Shown here: positions 18,733-26,666 of the stretch, piece by piece
How positions within the stretch are numbered: position 1 is the stretch's first letter
How the letters are laid out: each line of letters opens with the position of its first letter
Assembly: GCF_021209385.1 (NCBI RefSeq)
Contig: NZ_JAJOIL010000009.1
Location: 1 to 64,000 of the forward strand
From: Seleniivibrio sp.
Lineage (GTDB): Bacteria; Chrysiogenota; Deferribacteres; Deferribacterales; Geovibrionaceae
Length of the DNA: 64,000 nucleotides
Direction: 5' to 3'
The notes under the pieces: model-generated
What the model was told of the DNA's origin: nothing
Databases searched by the model: none
What the model saw: the letters and a program-made list of their open reading frames with translations, nothing else
Program-made: the position numbers and the translations under genes

Positions 18733-20412
18733 ATGCAGAACGAACTTTCCAAAGAAAAAAGCCTTTATCTGAAACAGCATGAAAACAACCCTGTCGTTTG
18801 GCAGGCATATTCTGAAGAGGTTTTTGAAAAAGCAAAACAGCTCAACATGCCGATATTTTTCAGCATAGGCTATTCCTCCTGCCACTGGTGCCATGTTATG
18901 GCGCATGAGTCTTTTGAAAATCAGGTGGCAGCAGAGATACTTAATAAATATTTCATTCCCGTAAAGATAGACCGTGAGGAATTTCCGGGCGTGGACAAAC
19001 GATATCAGTTTTATCTTCATGCAACAGGAAAACGCGGCGGATGGCCGCTTTCAGTCTTTACACTGCCGGACGGCAGACCCTTTTTCGGAGGAACCTATTT
19101 TCCGCCGAAACCCACCCACGGGTTGCCGGCTTTCACAGAGATAGTCGTACAGCTTGGCAAGCTGTACCGCGAAAACCAGAATGAAGCGGAGAAATATGCA
19201 AATAACTTTGACGCTTTCATGCAGAAATTCACTTCGTTCGACGGGAAAATGGCTGATCTTGAGGATTTCGATTTCCATACAGCGTCAGAAGATTTTTCAA
19301 AGATGTTCGATGCGGAATTCGGCGGATTGGGAAACGATGCAAAATTCCCCAACACGCCTGTGCTTAACGCTATGCTCTACTATTACGATACCGACCTTTA
19401 TGTTCGCGACTTCATGAACCTCACGGCAGATATGCTCTGCACATCGGGAATATACGACCACGTTAACGGCGGTTTTTACAGATATGCCGTGGACAGGCAC
19501 TGGACTGTGCCTCACTTTGAAAAAATGCTTTACGACAATGCCCAGAACTCTGTCTTTCTGCTTGAAATGTTTGAGCGCACAGACAATATGCTCTATTTCC
19601 GTGTAGCGGAAAAGACAATAGATTTCATTCTCCACGAGTTTAACACGGACTTCGGTCTGATAGCCGCAATGGACGCAGACAGCCTTTCCGATGACGGGAA
19701 ACTTATAGAGGGTTATTACTACCTCTATTCTGAAAACGCTTTGGAACCTGTCAAAGATATGATTACACTTCACGAAGGCGTTATCAATATCAACGACGCA
19801 AACTATGAAAACTATATCAGACTTGAAAAGCATTTCGACCTGCTGAAAGACACCAACACCCGCGAAAAACCGCTTAAAGATACGAAGATAATTCTTTCAC
19901 AGAACATGCTTTTCTGTAAAGCACTCATAAAAATGTTCGAGGTGTCGGGTAAAGATTTCTACCTTGAGCAGGCAACGGCGCTTATGAACAAGATGCGTCA
20001 TTTTCATATGGAGGGCGGCAGGCTATTCCGCATCAACTACGCAGGCGAAGTGATGCATCATGTCACCCTTGAGGACTACGCATATACGATAGACGCTCTC
20101 CTTGAGTTTCTGCATGTGACAAAAGAGCGCAGCTTTATGGCGGAAGCATCAAAACTGACCCGAACCGCGCTGGAACTGTTCACCAGAGACGGTCTTCTTT
20201 ATCTTGATACGGATAGAACGGTTGCGGATACTTTTGACGATTCGATGCCAAACCCAATAGGTGTCTTTACTGGGATACTGCTGAATTACGGTGATGCGCT
20301 TGGCGCGGAAGACACCGATAAGATACTTGATTACACCGCTGACAGACTTATGAAATACGCAAGCGGTCACCCCACTCTGTTCTCTCAATTCATGAGGTAT
20401 ATAAGCAAATGA
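18733..20412 (+). CDS. Thioredoxin-domain DUF255 protein (SPATA20/YyaL family)
   Basis: A 559-residue protein with an N-terminal thioredoxin-like DUF255 domain containing CHWC (50-53) in SSCHWCHVMAHESF, followed by an (alpha/alpha)6-barrel region with NGGFYRYAVDRHWTVPHFEKMLYDNA. The family is widespread, but its biochemical role is not established. It is somewhat shorter than the usual 600-700 residues. The start at 18733 has AGGGA just upstream and lies after the maeB terminator. It overlaps the next gene by ATGA. Confidence 0.82.
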   Translation: MQNELSKEKSLYLKQHENNPVVWQAYSEEVFEKAKQLNMPIFFSIGYSSCHWCHVMAHESFENQVAAEILNKYFIPVKIDREEFPGVDKRYQFYLHATGKRGGWPLSVFTLPDGRPFFGGTYFPPKPTHGLPAFTEIVVQLGKLYRENQNEAEKYANNFDAFMQKFTSFDGKMADLEDFDFHTASEDFSKMFDAEFGGLGNDAKFPNTPVLNAMLYYYDTDLYVRDFMNLTADMLCTSGIYDHVNGGFYRYAVDRHWTVPHFEKMLYDNAQNSVFLLEMFERTDNMLYFRVAEKTIDFILHEFNTDFGLIAAMDADSLSDDGKLIEGYYYLYSENALEPVKDMITLHEGVININDANYENYIRLEKHFDLLKDTNTREKPLKDTKIILSQNMLFCKALIKMFEVSGKDFYLEQATALMNKMRHFHMEGGRLFRINYAGEVMHHVTLEDYAYTIDALLEFLHVTKERSFMAEASKLTRTALELFTRDGLLYLDTDRTVADTFDDSMPNPIGVFTGILLNYGDALGAEDTDKILDYTADRLMKYASGHPTLFSQFMRYISK

Positions 20413-21092
20413 CAAAAGAAGAAGTTTTAACCATCCTTAAAGAAAAAAGCTCGGAAGAGAACAAGGAGGGTATGGCAAAATTCGGCATAAACACAGCCAA
20501 CGCATACGGCGTCACTGTTGCCGATCTGCGTGAAATATCTAAAAAGCTGAGAAAAGACCACGACCTTGCTCTGGAACTCTGGGATACGGGCATCCACGAG
20601 GCGCGTATTCTTGCGACCATCTTTGCAGATAAAAACAGAATGGACAGCGACCTTCTTGAAAAGTGGGTCATGGACATAAATTCATGGGATCTCTGCGACC
20701 AGTTCTGCACAAACCTCGCGTATAAAACCGAAAGCGGAAAGCTGAAAGTTTACGAATGGGCAGTTCAGAACGAAACGTTCGTAAAACGCGCGGGATTTGT
20801 ACTAATCGCAAACTTTGCATCTAAAGACGAAACACTCACTCAGGCAGAAATAGACAGCTATTGTACGCTCATACTGAACGAGTGCGACGACAGCCGCAAC
20901 TATGTACGCAAAGCGGTAAGCTGGGCGCTGCGCAATATAGGAAAACGCAATGAGGATTATCGCAAGCACGCGGTCAAGATAGCAAAGGTTATGCGCGACG
21001 GCGGATCAAAGACTGCAAAGACCACCGCAACGGAGGTTCTGAACGAACTGAACAGCAAGGAAGTAAAAACTAAATTCAGACCTAAAAAATAA
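20409..21092 (+). CDS. DNA alkylation repair protein, AlkD-like
   Basis: A 227-residue all-helical protein of HEAT-like repeats similar to AlkD DNA glycosylases. Recognisable segments are GINTANAYGVTVADLREI, SWDLCDQFCTNL and the C-terminal NYVRKAVSWALRNIGKRN. AlkD removes alkylated purines without base flipping; this family also has members of unknown activity. It is coupled to the upstream DUF255 gene by a 4-base overlap. Confidence 0.82.
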   Translation: MTKEEVLTILKEKSSEENKEGMAKFGINTANAYGVTVADLREISKKLRKDHDLALELWDTGIHEARILATIFADKNRMDSDLLEKWVMDINSWDLCDQFCTNLAYKTESGKLKVYEWAVQNETFVKRAGFVLIANFASKDETLTQAEIDSYCTLILNECDDSRNYVRKAVSWALRNIGKRNEDYRKHAVKIAKVMRDGGSKTAKTTATEVLNELNSKEVKTKFRPKK

Positions 21093-21147
21093 CATGCAAA
21101 TCTGATTTTGCGTGGTAAACTTAATATTGAAGTATACGGAGCATCTT

Positions 21148-21420
21148 TTGAGTTATAAACATTTTATAAATGATAAATGTGAATACTTCCCCTGCCACGG
21201 TTTCGCGGAGCAGAACTGCCTGTTCTGCTATTGTCCGCTCTATTTTTTCCGCGACTGCGGAGGCGATGCGAAATGGAAGGGAAACGTTAAAGACTGCTCC
21301 GAATGCACAAAAAATCACGATGAGAACAGTTATCAATTTATTATGGAACGTTTGGGCAAAGCCTTTGGCAATCTGAAAGAAAACGGTGAGATGCTTACAC
21401 TCGATAGAAAAAACAAATAA
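21148..21420 (+). CDS. Small Cys-rich domain protein (PF04071-like)
   Basis: A 90-residue protein with eight cysteines (11, 16, 24, 27, 29, 37, 50, 53) in the pattern CEYFPCH...NCLFCYCPLY...DCGG...KDCSEC. This matches the cysteine-rich small domain family, which often occurs near cobalamin genes; here no cobalamin gene is adjacent. Metal or cluster binding is likely, but the function is unknown. The TTG start at 21148 is chosen because CGGAG lies six bases upstream; a GTG at 21112 would add residues without a ribosome site. Confidence 0.7.
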   Translation: MSYKHFINDKCEYFPCHGFAEQNCLFCYCPLYFFRDCGGDAKWKGNVKDCSECTKNHDENSYQFIMERLGKAFGNLKENGEMLTLDRKNK

Positions 21421-21449
21421 GGCTATTTAGATATTTTTTGTATCTTTTG

Positions 21450-21479
21450 TTGACAAAGCTCTCACACAAGATGTATTGT
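21450..21479 (+). promoter_or_regulatory. Predicted promoter of the rrf2-cco operon
   Basis: TTGACA (21450-21455), an 18-base spacer and TATTGT (21474-21479) lie 19 bases before the Rrf2 start codon. GAGAGG (21486-21491) is the ribosome site. The short leader leaves room for autorepression by the Rrf2 protein at the promoter. Confidence 0.55.
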
Positions 21480-21498
21480 TTACCTGAGAGGTATACAA

Positions 21499-21942
21499 TT
21501 GGATTCATTCATACTGCGTGAAGAAGACTACGCCATCAGGATTATTGTGTTTCTGGCAACCGTCGGCAAACAGGTCAAAACCGACGACATCTGCCGTACT
21601 CTCTATCTTTCCCGTCCGATAGTTGTCAAAATAATAAACAAACTCAAAAACTGCGGTTTTATCATAACAAAAACAGGAAAAGACGGCGGTCTGACCATCA
21701 GCGACCATACACTGGAAGCCAGCATGTATGACATTCTCGCCTGCATGGGCTTCACCGGAAGGGTGAACTCCTGCAAAACAGACAACGCCACCTGCCAGCT
21801 ATTCCCCATCTGCAAGATCAACAGACTTTTCAGCAATATCCAGAAAGATATCGAGGATAGGCTGAAACAGGCAAAGATAAAAGAGTTTCTTTTTAACGGT
21901 AACGAACTGTTTTCAAAATCCAAATCAATGCAGGAGGTCTGA
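21499..21942 (+). CDS. Rrf2-family transcriptional regulator, probable Fe-S sensor
   Basis: A 147-residue winged-helix regulator (HTH around residues 25-55, LSRPIVVKIINKLKNCGFI). It carries Cys92-X6-Cys99-X5-Cys105, close to the C-X5-C-X5-C of IscR and NsrR that holds an iron-sulphur cluster; one spacing differs by a residue. Sensing of oxygen, NO or Fe-S status is inferred. The start is TTG, supported by GAGAGG seven bases upstream. It is directly followed by ccoN and probably controls the operon. Confidence 0.85.
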   Translation: MDSFILREEDYAIRIIVFLATVGKQVKTDDICRTLYLSRPIVVKIINKLKNCGFIITKTGKDGGLTISDHTLEASMYDILACMGFTGRVNSCKTDNATCQLFPICKINRLFSNIQKDIEDRLKQAKIKEFLFNGNELFSKSKSMQEV

Positions 21943-23343
21943 ATGAACAACGAGTTTCATTACGACTACAAGACGGTGCAGGGCTTTGTTCTCTCCGCCA
22001 TCTTCTGGGGTGTTATTGGTCTTGTGATCGGTCTTCTTATCTCTGCTCAGCTCTGGGATGCTAACCTTAATTTTGGTGAGTATTTCTCATACGGCAGACT
22101 TAGAACCCTTCACACCAATGTTCTGGCATACGGGCTCGGAATCGGAGCCGAATTCGGTATATTCTATTATATCGTTATGAGGCTGACAAAGAGACCGCTC
22201 GTTCTTCCGAAACTGGCGCGCTTTCACCTTTGGCTTTTCAACGTAGGCATGGTGCTTGCAACGCTTTCACTTTTCATCGGTATGAACCAGTCTCTTGAAT
22301 ATGCCGAGTTTGAATGGCCCATCGACGTTGCGATAGTTATCCTTTGGGTTATTTTCGCAATCAACGTTCTTGGCAACGTATTCACAAGAAAAGAGAAAAA
22401 CATGTACGTTTCTCTCTGGTATGTAATAGCGACAATCATAACAGTGGCTATTCTGTACATCGTGAACAACCTTGCGATCCCCGCATCGCTGACAAAATCC
22501 TATCACATCTTCGCAGGTGTAAACAGTGCGAACGTGGAATGGTGGTACGGACACAACGCAGTGGGTTTCCTTTTCACAACCCCTATACTGGCAATGTTCT
22601 ACTATTTCCTTCCCAAATCGACAGGGCTGCCTATATACAGCCACAGACTTTCCATCATCTCTTTCTGGTCGCTGATATTCGCATATCTCTGGACAGGAGC
22701 GCACCACCTTGTGTACACTCCCCTGCCCGACTGGATTCAGACACTGGGTATCGCCTTCACTCTGTTCCTCATCGCTCCGTCATGGGGTTCTGTTGTGAAC
22801 GGTTATTTCACAGTGGACAAAGACTGGTCTAAGATGAGAAATAACTACCTGACAAAATTCTTCATTGTCGGTATCACATTCTATGGTCTTCAGACAATTC
22901 AGGGTCCCTCTCAGGGTATCAGGGTCATCAGCTCCCTTATCCACTACACAGACTGGGTTCCCGGACACGTTCACATGGGTACAATGGGCTGGGTTACAAT
23001 GGTAATCTGCGCATCAGTTTACTATATGCTCCCCGCTATGTACAAAACTGAAATATACAGCGAAAAACTTGCAAACATCCACTTCTGGATAGTTCTTGTG
23101 GGACAGCTTATGTTCTCCATCACTATGTGGATCACAGGTATCCAGCAAGGCGCTATGTGGAAGATGACAAACTCCGACGGCTCGCTCCAGTACACCTTTA
23201 TGGAGACGCTGGTGCGCAACTATCCTTACTGGCAGATGAGAACCGTTGCCGGTGTGATATTTGTTGTCGGTATGCTGTTCTTCGTATATAACGTGCTTAT
23301 GACAATCAAAAAAGGCAACGACCTTGCCAAACAGGCAGCGTAA
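21943..23343 (+). CDS. ccoN: cbb3-type cytochrome c oxidase subunit I
   Basis: Catalytic subunit that reduces oxygen with high affinity at a haem b3-CuB centre and pumps protons. The 466-residue protein has about 12 membrane helices and the haem/copper histidine motifs LHTNVLAYG (low-spin haem), WWYGHNAVGF, WTGAHHLVYT and VPGHVHMGTMGW. AGGAGG precedes the ATG, which abuts the Rrf2 stop codon. First structural gene of the oxidase operon. Confidence 0.96.
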   Translation: MNNEFHYDYKTVQGFVLSAIFWGVIGLVIGLLISAQLWDANLNFGEYFSYGRLRTLHTNVLAYGLGIGAEFGIFYYIVMRLTKRPLVLPKLARFHLWLFNVGMVLATLSLFIGMNQSLEYAEFEWPIDVAIVILWVIFAINVLGNVFTRKEKNMYVSLWYVIATIITVAILYIVNNLAIPASLTKSYHIFAGVNSANVEWWYGHNAVGFLFTTPILAMFYYFLPKSTGLPIYSHRLSIISFWSLIFAYLWTGAHHLVYTPLPDWIQTLGIAFTLFLIAPSWGSVVNGYFTVDKDWSKMRNNYLTKFFIVGITFYGLQTIQGPSQGIRVISSLIHYTDWVPGHVHMGTMGWVTMVICASVYYMLPAMYKTEIYSEKLANIHFWIVLVGQLMFSITMWITGIQQGAMWKMTNSDGSLQYTFMETLVRNYPYWQMRTVAGVIFVVGMLFFVYNVLMTIKKGNDLAKQAA

Positions 23344-23354
23344 GGAGGCACACG

Positions 23355-24239
23355 ATGAGCAATCACGAAAACTCACTTTACAGCAAAGCCGTCCTGTTCG
23401 CAGTTGTTGCTGCGGTAACAGTACTAATCGGTACAATAGTGACAGTGTTCGTTCCCATGTTCACAGCGGGAATGCACCCAAAAAACGATAACCTTCAGCC
23501 TTTCACCGCTCTGCAGCTTGCAGGACGCGATGTTTATCAGGCAGAGGGCTGCGTTAACTGCCACACTCAGACAGTTCGTCCTCTTAAAGCCGACGTTCTG
23601 AGATACGGTGAATACTCTAAAGCAGGCGAATTTGCTTATGACAGACCCTTCCTTTGGGGTTCAAAACGTACAGGTCCCGACCTTGCGAGAATCGGCGGCA
23701 AATATCCTGACGAGTGGCATATTCAGCACTTTGAGAACCCTCAGGCGTTCTTTCCGATGTCTAACATGCCCAAATATACATGGCTGAAAAACAAGCCTCT
23801 TAATGCTTCCGAAACTCTGGCACACATGAAAGCGCTTGGCTTCCCCTACACAGATGAGGATGCCAAAGCTCTTGAATCTTCAACACAGCTTGACGCTCTG
23901 GTAGCCTATATGCAGGTTATCGGTACATCAGTTGCAAGAAAAGAAGCTATTGTTGTTGATCCTTCCATGATAGAATCTGCAAATCCCTTTGCAGGCAAAC
24001 CCGAATCCATAGCAGCAGGTCAGGCTATTTACAAAGCTGAATGTGCCGGCTGCCACGGACAGAACGCAGAAGGCAACATCGGCGCATCCATATCTGACTA
24101 CGCACAGGGCGAACCCGCTGACACAGACACCTACATAACCGTTGCAAACGGTCTTGAAGGCGCTATGCCCGCTTTTGCAGGACAGCTCAGCAAAGAAAAG
24201 ATATGGTCTGTTGTTTCTTACATCAACAGCCTTAAATAA
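23355..24239 (+). CDS. ccoO: cbb3 oxidase subunit II fused to a CcoP-type cytochrome c domain
   Basis: A 294-residue dihaem protein. Residues 1-190 are CcoO: an N-terminal membrane anchor (about 12-37), haem motif CVNCH (66-70) and axial Met138 (SNMP). Residues about 213-294 form a second cytochrome c domain with CAGCH (230-234) and Met271 (AMPAF), similar to a CcoP haem domain. The haem domains face the periplasm and feed electrons to CcoN. CcoO is normally about 200 residues with one haem, so this is a fusion. The next gene supplies the missing CcoP anchor. Confidence 0.92.
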   Translation: MSNHENSLYSKAVLFAVVAAVTVLIGTIVTVFVPMFTAGMHPKNDNLQPFTALQLAGRDVYQAEGCVNCHTQTVRPLKADVLRYGEYSKAGEFAYDRPFLWGSKRTGPDLARIGGKYPDEWHIQHFENPQAFFPMSNMPKYTWLKNKPLNASETLAHMKALGFPYTDEDAKALESSTQLDALVAYMQVIGTSVARKEAIVVDPSMIESANPFAGKPESIAAGQAIYKAECAGCHGQNAEGNIGASISDYAQGEPADTDTYITVANGLEGAMPAFAGQLSKEKIWSVVSYINSLK

Positions 24240-24257
24240 CAGGGAAGAGGTGCTAAT

Positions 24258-24452
24258 ATGAAAGAGGAATTCGATAACCTTGAAGAATTCACAAGGGAAG
24301 ACACCGAACATGCACTTCCCCTTGGTTGGCTGATACTTTTCATCGGGCTCATCGTTTTCGGCATATACTATGTGTACGCCTACACACCCGCCTTCACAGG
24401 CTGGTCGCAGGAAAAAGCGTTTGAAGAGTCCATGCAGGCACAGCCTAAGTAA
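24258..24452 (+). CDS. ccoP: Stand-alone CcoP N-terminal membrane anchor
   Basis: A 64-residue protein with one helix (about 22-42) in the FixP/CcoP N-terminal pattern PLGWLILFIGLIVFGIYYVY followed by TPAFTGWSQ. It has no haem-binding motif, unlike ordinary CcoP with two c-type haem domains. It is probably a structural subunit contacting CcoN. GAGG upstream of the ATG is the ribosome site. It is followed by a strong hairpin terminator. Confidence 0.82.
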   Translation: MKEEFDNLEEFTREDTEHALPLGWLILFIGLIVFGIYYVYAYTPAFTGWSQEKAFEESMQAQPK

Positions 24453-24466
24453 CCTATCAATAACGA

Positions 24467-24495
24467 GAAAGGGAGCTTAGGCTCCCTTTCCTTTT
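24467..24495 (+). terminator. Intra-operon terminator/attenuator in cco
   Basis: A perfect 10-bp stem GAAAGGGAGC (24467-24476) and GCTCCCTTTC (24481-24490) with a TTAG loop is followed by CTTTT. It should reduce transcription of the accessory genes relative to ccoNO and the CcoP anchor. Confidence 0.75.
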
Positions 24496-24503
24496 AAAAA
24501 AAT

Positions 24504-24584
24504 GAGATCGCCCGTCGCTTCCGCTCCTCGCGAAGACAGGTTTCGTCTCTGCGGAAAAGTGCAAAAGACTGACGAAGCAATCTC
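24504..24584. repeat. Palindromic interspersed element between ccoP and ccoQ
   Basis: An 81-base block with imperfect terminal inverted repeats: GAGATCGC..CGTC at 24504-24516 matches the complement of GACGAAGCAATCTC at 24571-24584. It includes CGCTTCCGCTCCTCGCGAAGAC, cut here into two motifs CGCTTCCGCTCC and TCGCGAAGAC. Such GAGATTGCTTCGTC-ended elements recur between genes in several phyla; copy number in this genome cannot be seen. No second copy was found in the window. Confidence 0.5.
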
Positions 24585-24603
24585 AAAAAACAAGGAGGCT
24601 ACT

Positions 24604-24750
24604 ATGATTGGGAGCGTTTACTCCTTTCTTTTCTACGGACTGTCGCTGACGGTCATCTTTGCCGTGATAATCTTCTACTACTACTCAAAAAAAAGAAAAG
24701 ACGCGGTTGAGGAAGCAAAATACAAAATGTTGGAAGATGACGATGATTAA
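24604..24750 (+). CDS. ccoQ: CcoQ/FixQ-like small cbb3 oxidase subunit
   Basis: A 48-residue protein with a single helix (about 6-26), then a basic stretch (YYYSKKRKD) and an acidic tail (LEDDDD), the layout of CcoQ. CcoQ stabilises the oxidase complex. AAGGAGG eight bases upstream supports this start rather than an in-frame ATG at 24502 inside the palindromic element. It overlaps ccoG by 8 bases. Confidence 0.8.
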   Translation: MIGSVYSFLFYGLSLTVIFAVIIFYYYSKKRKDAVEEAKYKMLEDDDD

Positions 24751-25984
24751 TCTGCAAAAATACCGTTGGGCGGTGAGGCTATTCAACACCGCCTTATTCC
24801 TTCTTATCCCGTGGCTCGTTGTGGGCGGTCACAGCGCTGTGCGCTTTGACATCCCTTCCATGCGCCTTTTTTTCTTCGGCGCATCCGTTTGGATAGAAAA
24901 CTTCTTTATTCTGCTTATATTTACTTTTTTTATTACTTTCCTCGGAATACTTATAACCCAGCTTTACGGACGTATCTGGTGCGGGTGGTTCTGCCCACAC
25001 ACGGTGATGATAAATCTCACATGGTTCTTTGACAGGAAAAAACTGAATTTTATCAATAAGGTTCTTAATCATATACTGGTGTTTCTGGTTAGTATCATCG
25101 CGAGCGTAACTATCGTATTCTATTTCGTTTCGCCATATGATTTCTTCCGCGATCTGGCGGTCGGAAATCTGAGCAGTGTTACGGCATGGTTCTGCATAGT
25201 TCTTACTGTGCTGACATATTTCAGCTTCACGCTGATACGCTATAAGTTCTGTACAACTGTATGCCCCTACTCCAAACTGCAATCCATCATGTTTGACAAG
25301 AACACGCTGATAGTGGCATTCGACCCCGCCACAGCCGACAGATGCATCAAATGCAACGCCTGCGTTAAAACCTGCCCCGTGGGACTTGATATCCGCAAAG
25401 GTCTGGTTTCCGCCTGCATAAACTGCGGACAATGCATCACCGCCTGCGCTAAGGTTATGAAGAAGAAACAATACCCCAGTCTCGTGCATTACATCTTCGG
25501 TTTTGATAAGCAGAAGAACCCGTTCCGCGTGAACGTGCTGATAACAGGTGTTGTAACGCTGATATTCGGCGTTGCCTTCTTATGGATGGCGGCGACAACT
25601 AAACCTTTTGAGTTTCAGGTTCTTCCCAACCAGATGTTTATGCCCAGAGAAAAGGACGAGCGTATAATAAACTCATATGAACTCGTGCTTAAGAATATCT
25701 CCGACAAAGACATTTCTTTCAGTTTAGACGTGGTCGGCACAGACGGTTATGAACTCCAATATGAAAAACCACTCACCGTCAAACCCACGGAAAGTGTTAA
25801 GAGAACTGTATTCCTGTTCATACCTGCTGAAAAACTGGAGAAATTTCCTATATTGTCTCTTAATATGAGGGCAATACCGGATAACGGTGAAATGAAACCC
25901 CAAGAGAGCGAATTCAGCTTCCGAAGACCGATAAAGGCTAAGAGACATAAAGATAAAGAAAAAGACCGTGAGGAAAAAGAATGA
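24743..25984 (+). CDS. ccoG: cbb3 oxidase accessory protein CcoG (FixG), polyferredoxin
   Basis: A 413-residue membrane iron-sulphur protein required for cbb3 oxidase maturation, proposed to act in copper reduction. It has several N-terminal helices, the motif GRIWCGWFCPHTV, two ferredoxin-type motifs CIKCNACVKTCPVG and CINCGQCITACAKV, and a C-terminal periplasmic Ig-like domain. The ATG at 24743 has GGAAG six bases upstream; an ATG six bases earlier is also possible. Confidence 0.92.
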   Translation: MINLQKYRWAVRLFNTALFLLIPWLVVGGHSAVRFDIPSMRLFFFGASVWIENFFILLIFTFFITFLGILITQLYGRIWCGWFCPHTVMINLTWFFDRKKLNFINKVLNHILVFLVSIIASVTIVFYFVSPYDFFRDLAVGNLSSVTAWFCIVLTVLTYFSFTLIRYKFCTTVCPYSKLQSIMFDKNTLIVAFDPATADRCIKCNACVKTCPVGLDIRKGLVSACINCGQCITACAKVMKKKQYPSLVHYIFGFDKQKNPFRVNVLITGVVTLIFGVAFLWMAATTKPFEFQVLPNQMFMPREKDERIINSYELVLKNISDKDISFSLDVVGTDGYELQYEKPLTVKPTESVKRTVFLFIPAEKLEKFPILSLNMRAIPDNGEMKPQESEFSFRRPIKAKRHKDKEKDREEKE

Positions 25985-26415
25985 AAATATCTCTTTTGAT
26001 TTTTCTTGTAGGCTTTCTGACCATCGCGCCGAGTATTTATATAGGTATTAAATACTTCGACGGCAAGGTTACGGAAAAACCCTATGAAACAGGGCTTGAG
26101 TATGACAAGTGCGAAAAGATCATAAAAGATAACGGTCTGGCGCTTGAAAATATTAAAACAGTCAAGAACGGCGACAAAGTTTTGATTGAATTTGCTCTGG
26201 CAAACTCATCAGGCGTGGCTGTTACTGACGAAAAATTCGTTGTGGAACGTCCCGCAACAAACGGCGACATGGTGTACATCACCCCTCAGACCGACGGAAA
26301 GCTCTATAAAGCGGAGTTTCCCGTTAACGGATACGGAAATTTTGTTCTTGAGGTTCGTGCGAAAGTAGCTGCGGACGAAATTGCCCTCAGGAAGAATTTT
26401 TATATCAATCAATAA
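25981..26415 (+). CDS. ccoH: FixH/CcoH-family protein
   Basis: A 144-residue protein with one N-terminal helix (about 4-24) and a periplasmic domain ending in LEVRAKVAADEIALRKNFYINQ-type sequence, consistent with FixH. CcoH is needed for assembly or stability of cbb3 oxidase. It overlaps ccoG by ATGA and keeps the canonical gene order G-H-S-I apart from one inserted mini-gene. Confidence 0.82.
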   Translation: MKISLLIFLVGFLTIAPSIYIGIKYFDGKVTEKPYETGLEYDKCEKIIKDNGLALENIKTVKNGDKVLIEFALANSSGVAVTDEKFVVERPATNGDMVYITPQTDGKLYKAEFPVNGYGNFVLEVRAKVAADEIALRKNFYINQ

Positions 26416-26430
26416 GCAGGAGGTTTTATT

Positions 26431-26517
26431 ATGAAACTCGGAACAGTAGTAATGATAGTTTCGCTTATCGCAATGATAGGCATCCCCCTCTTTTTCGCGA
26501 TGAAATTCGCTAACTGA
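26431..26517 (+). CDS. 28-residue membrane peptide in the cco operon
   Basis: The reading frame MKLGTVVMIVSL...FFAMKFAN is almost entirely one hydrophobic helix. It has an excellent ribosome site (GCAGGAGG at 26417-26424), and its TGA shares a base with the ccoS ATG (TGATG), so translation is probably real. It could be an oxidase subunit comparable to the tiny CcoM of Pseudomonas; no sequence similarity is claimed. Confidence 0.65.
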   Translation: MKLGTVVMIVSLIAMIGIPLFFAMKFAN

Positions 26518-26666
26518 TGGGCGCACTTTATATCATGATCCCCATCTCCCTCATTTTGGGAGTGGTTGTCCTTGCCGTTTTTCTTTGGGCGGGCAAAAGC
26601 GGGGAGTTTGAAGACATGGAAGGACCGAAATACCGTATGATGGATGATGATGACGACGACAAGTGA
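26517..26666 (+). CDS. ccoS: cbb3 oxidase assembly protein CcoS
   Basis: A 49-residue protein with one helix (about 5-26), the motif FLWAGKSGEFEDMEGPKYRM and an acidic tail of aspartates, typical of CcoS. CcoS is required for cofactor insertion into cbb3 oxidase. It overlaps both the 28-residue peptide gene and ccoI. Confidence 0.85.
   Translation: MGALYIMIPISLILGVVVLAVFLWAGKSGEFEDMEGPKYRMMDDDDDDK

Noticed and set aside
24502-24603. N-terminal extension of ccoQ from an ATG at 24502
   Set aside because: The extension would be encoded by the palindromic element and gives a non-membrane sequence; the AAGGAGG before 24604 marks the real start.
26637-26660. GAT/GAC triplet run as a microsatellite
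   Set aside because: It encodes the normal acidic tail of CcoS and the overlapping start of ccoI, so coding constraint explains it.
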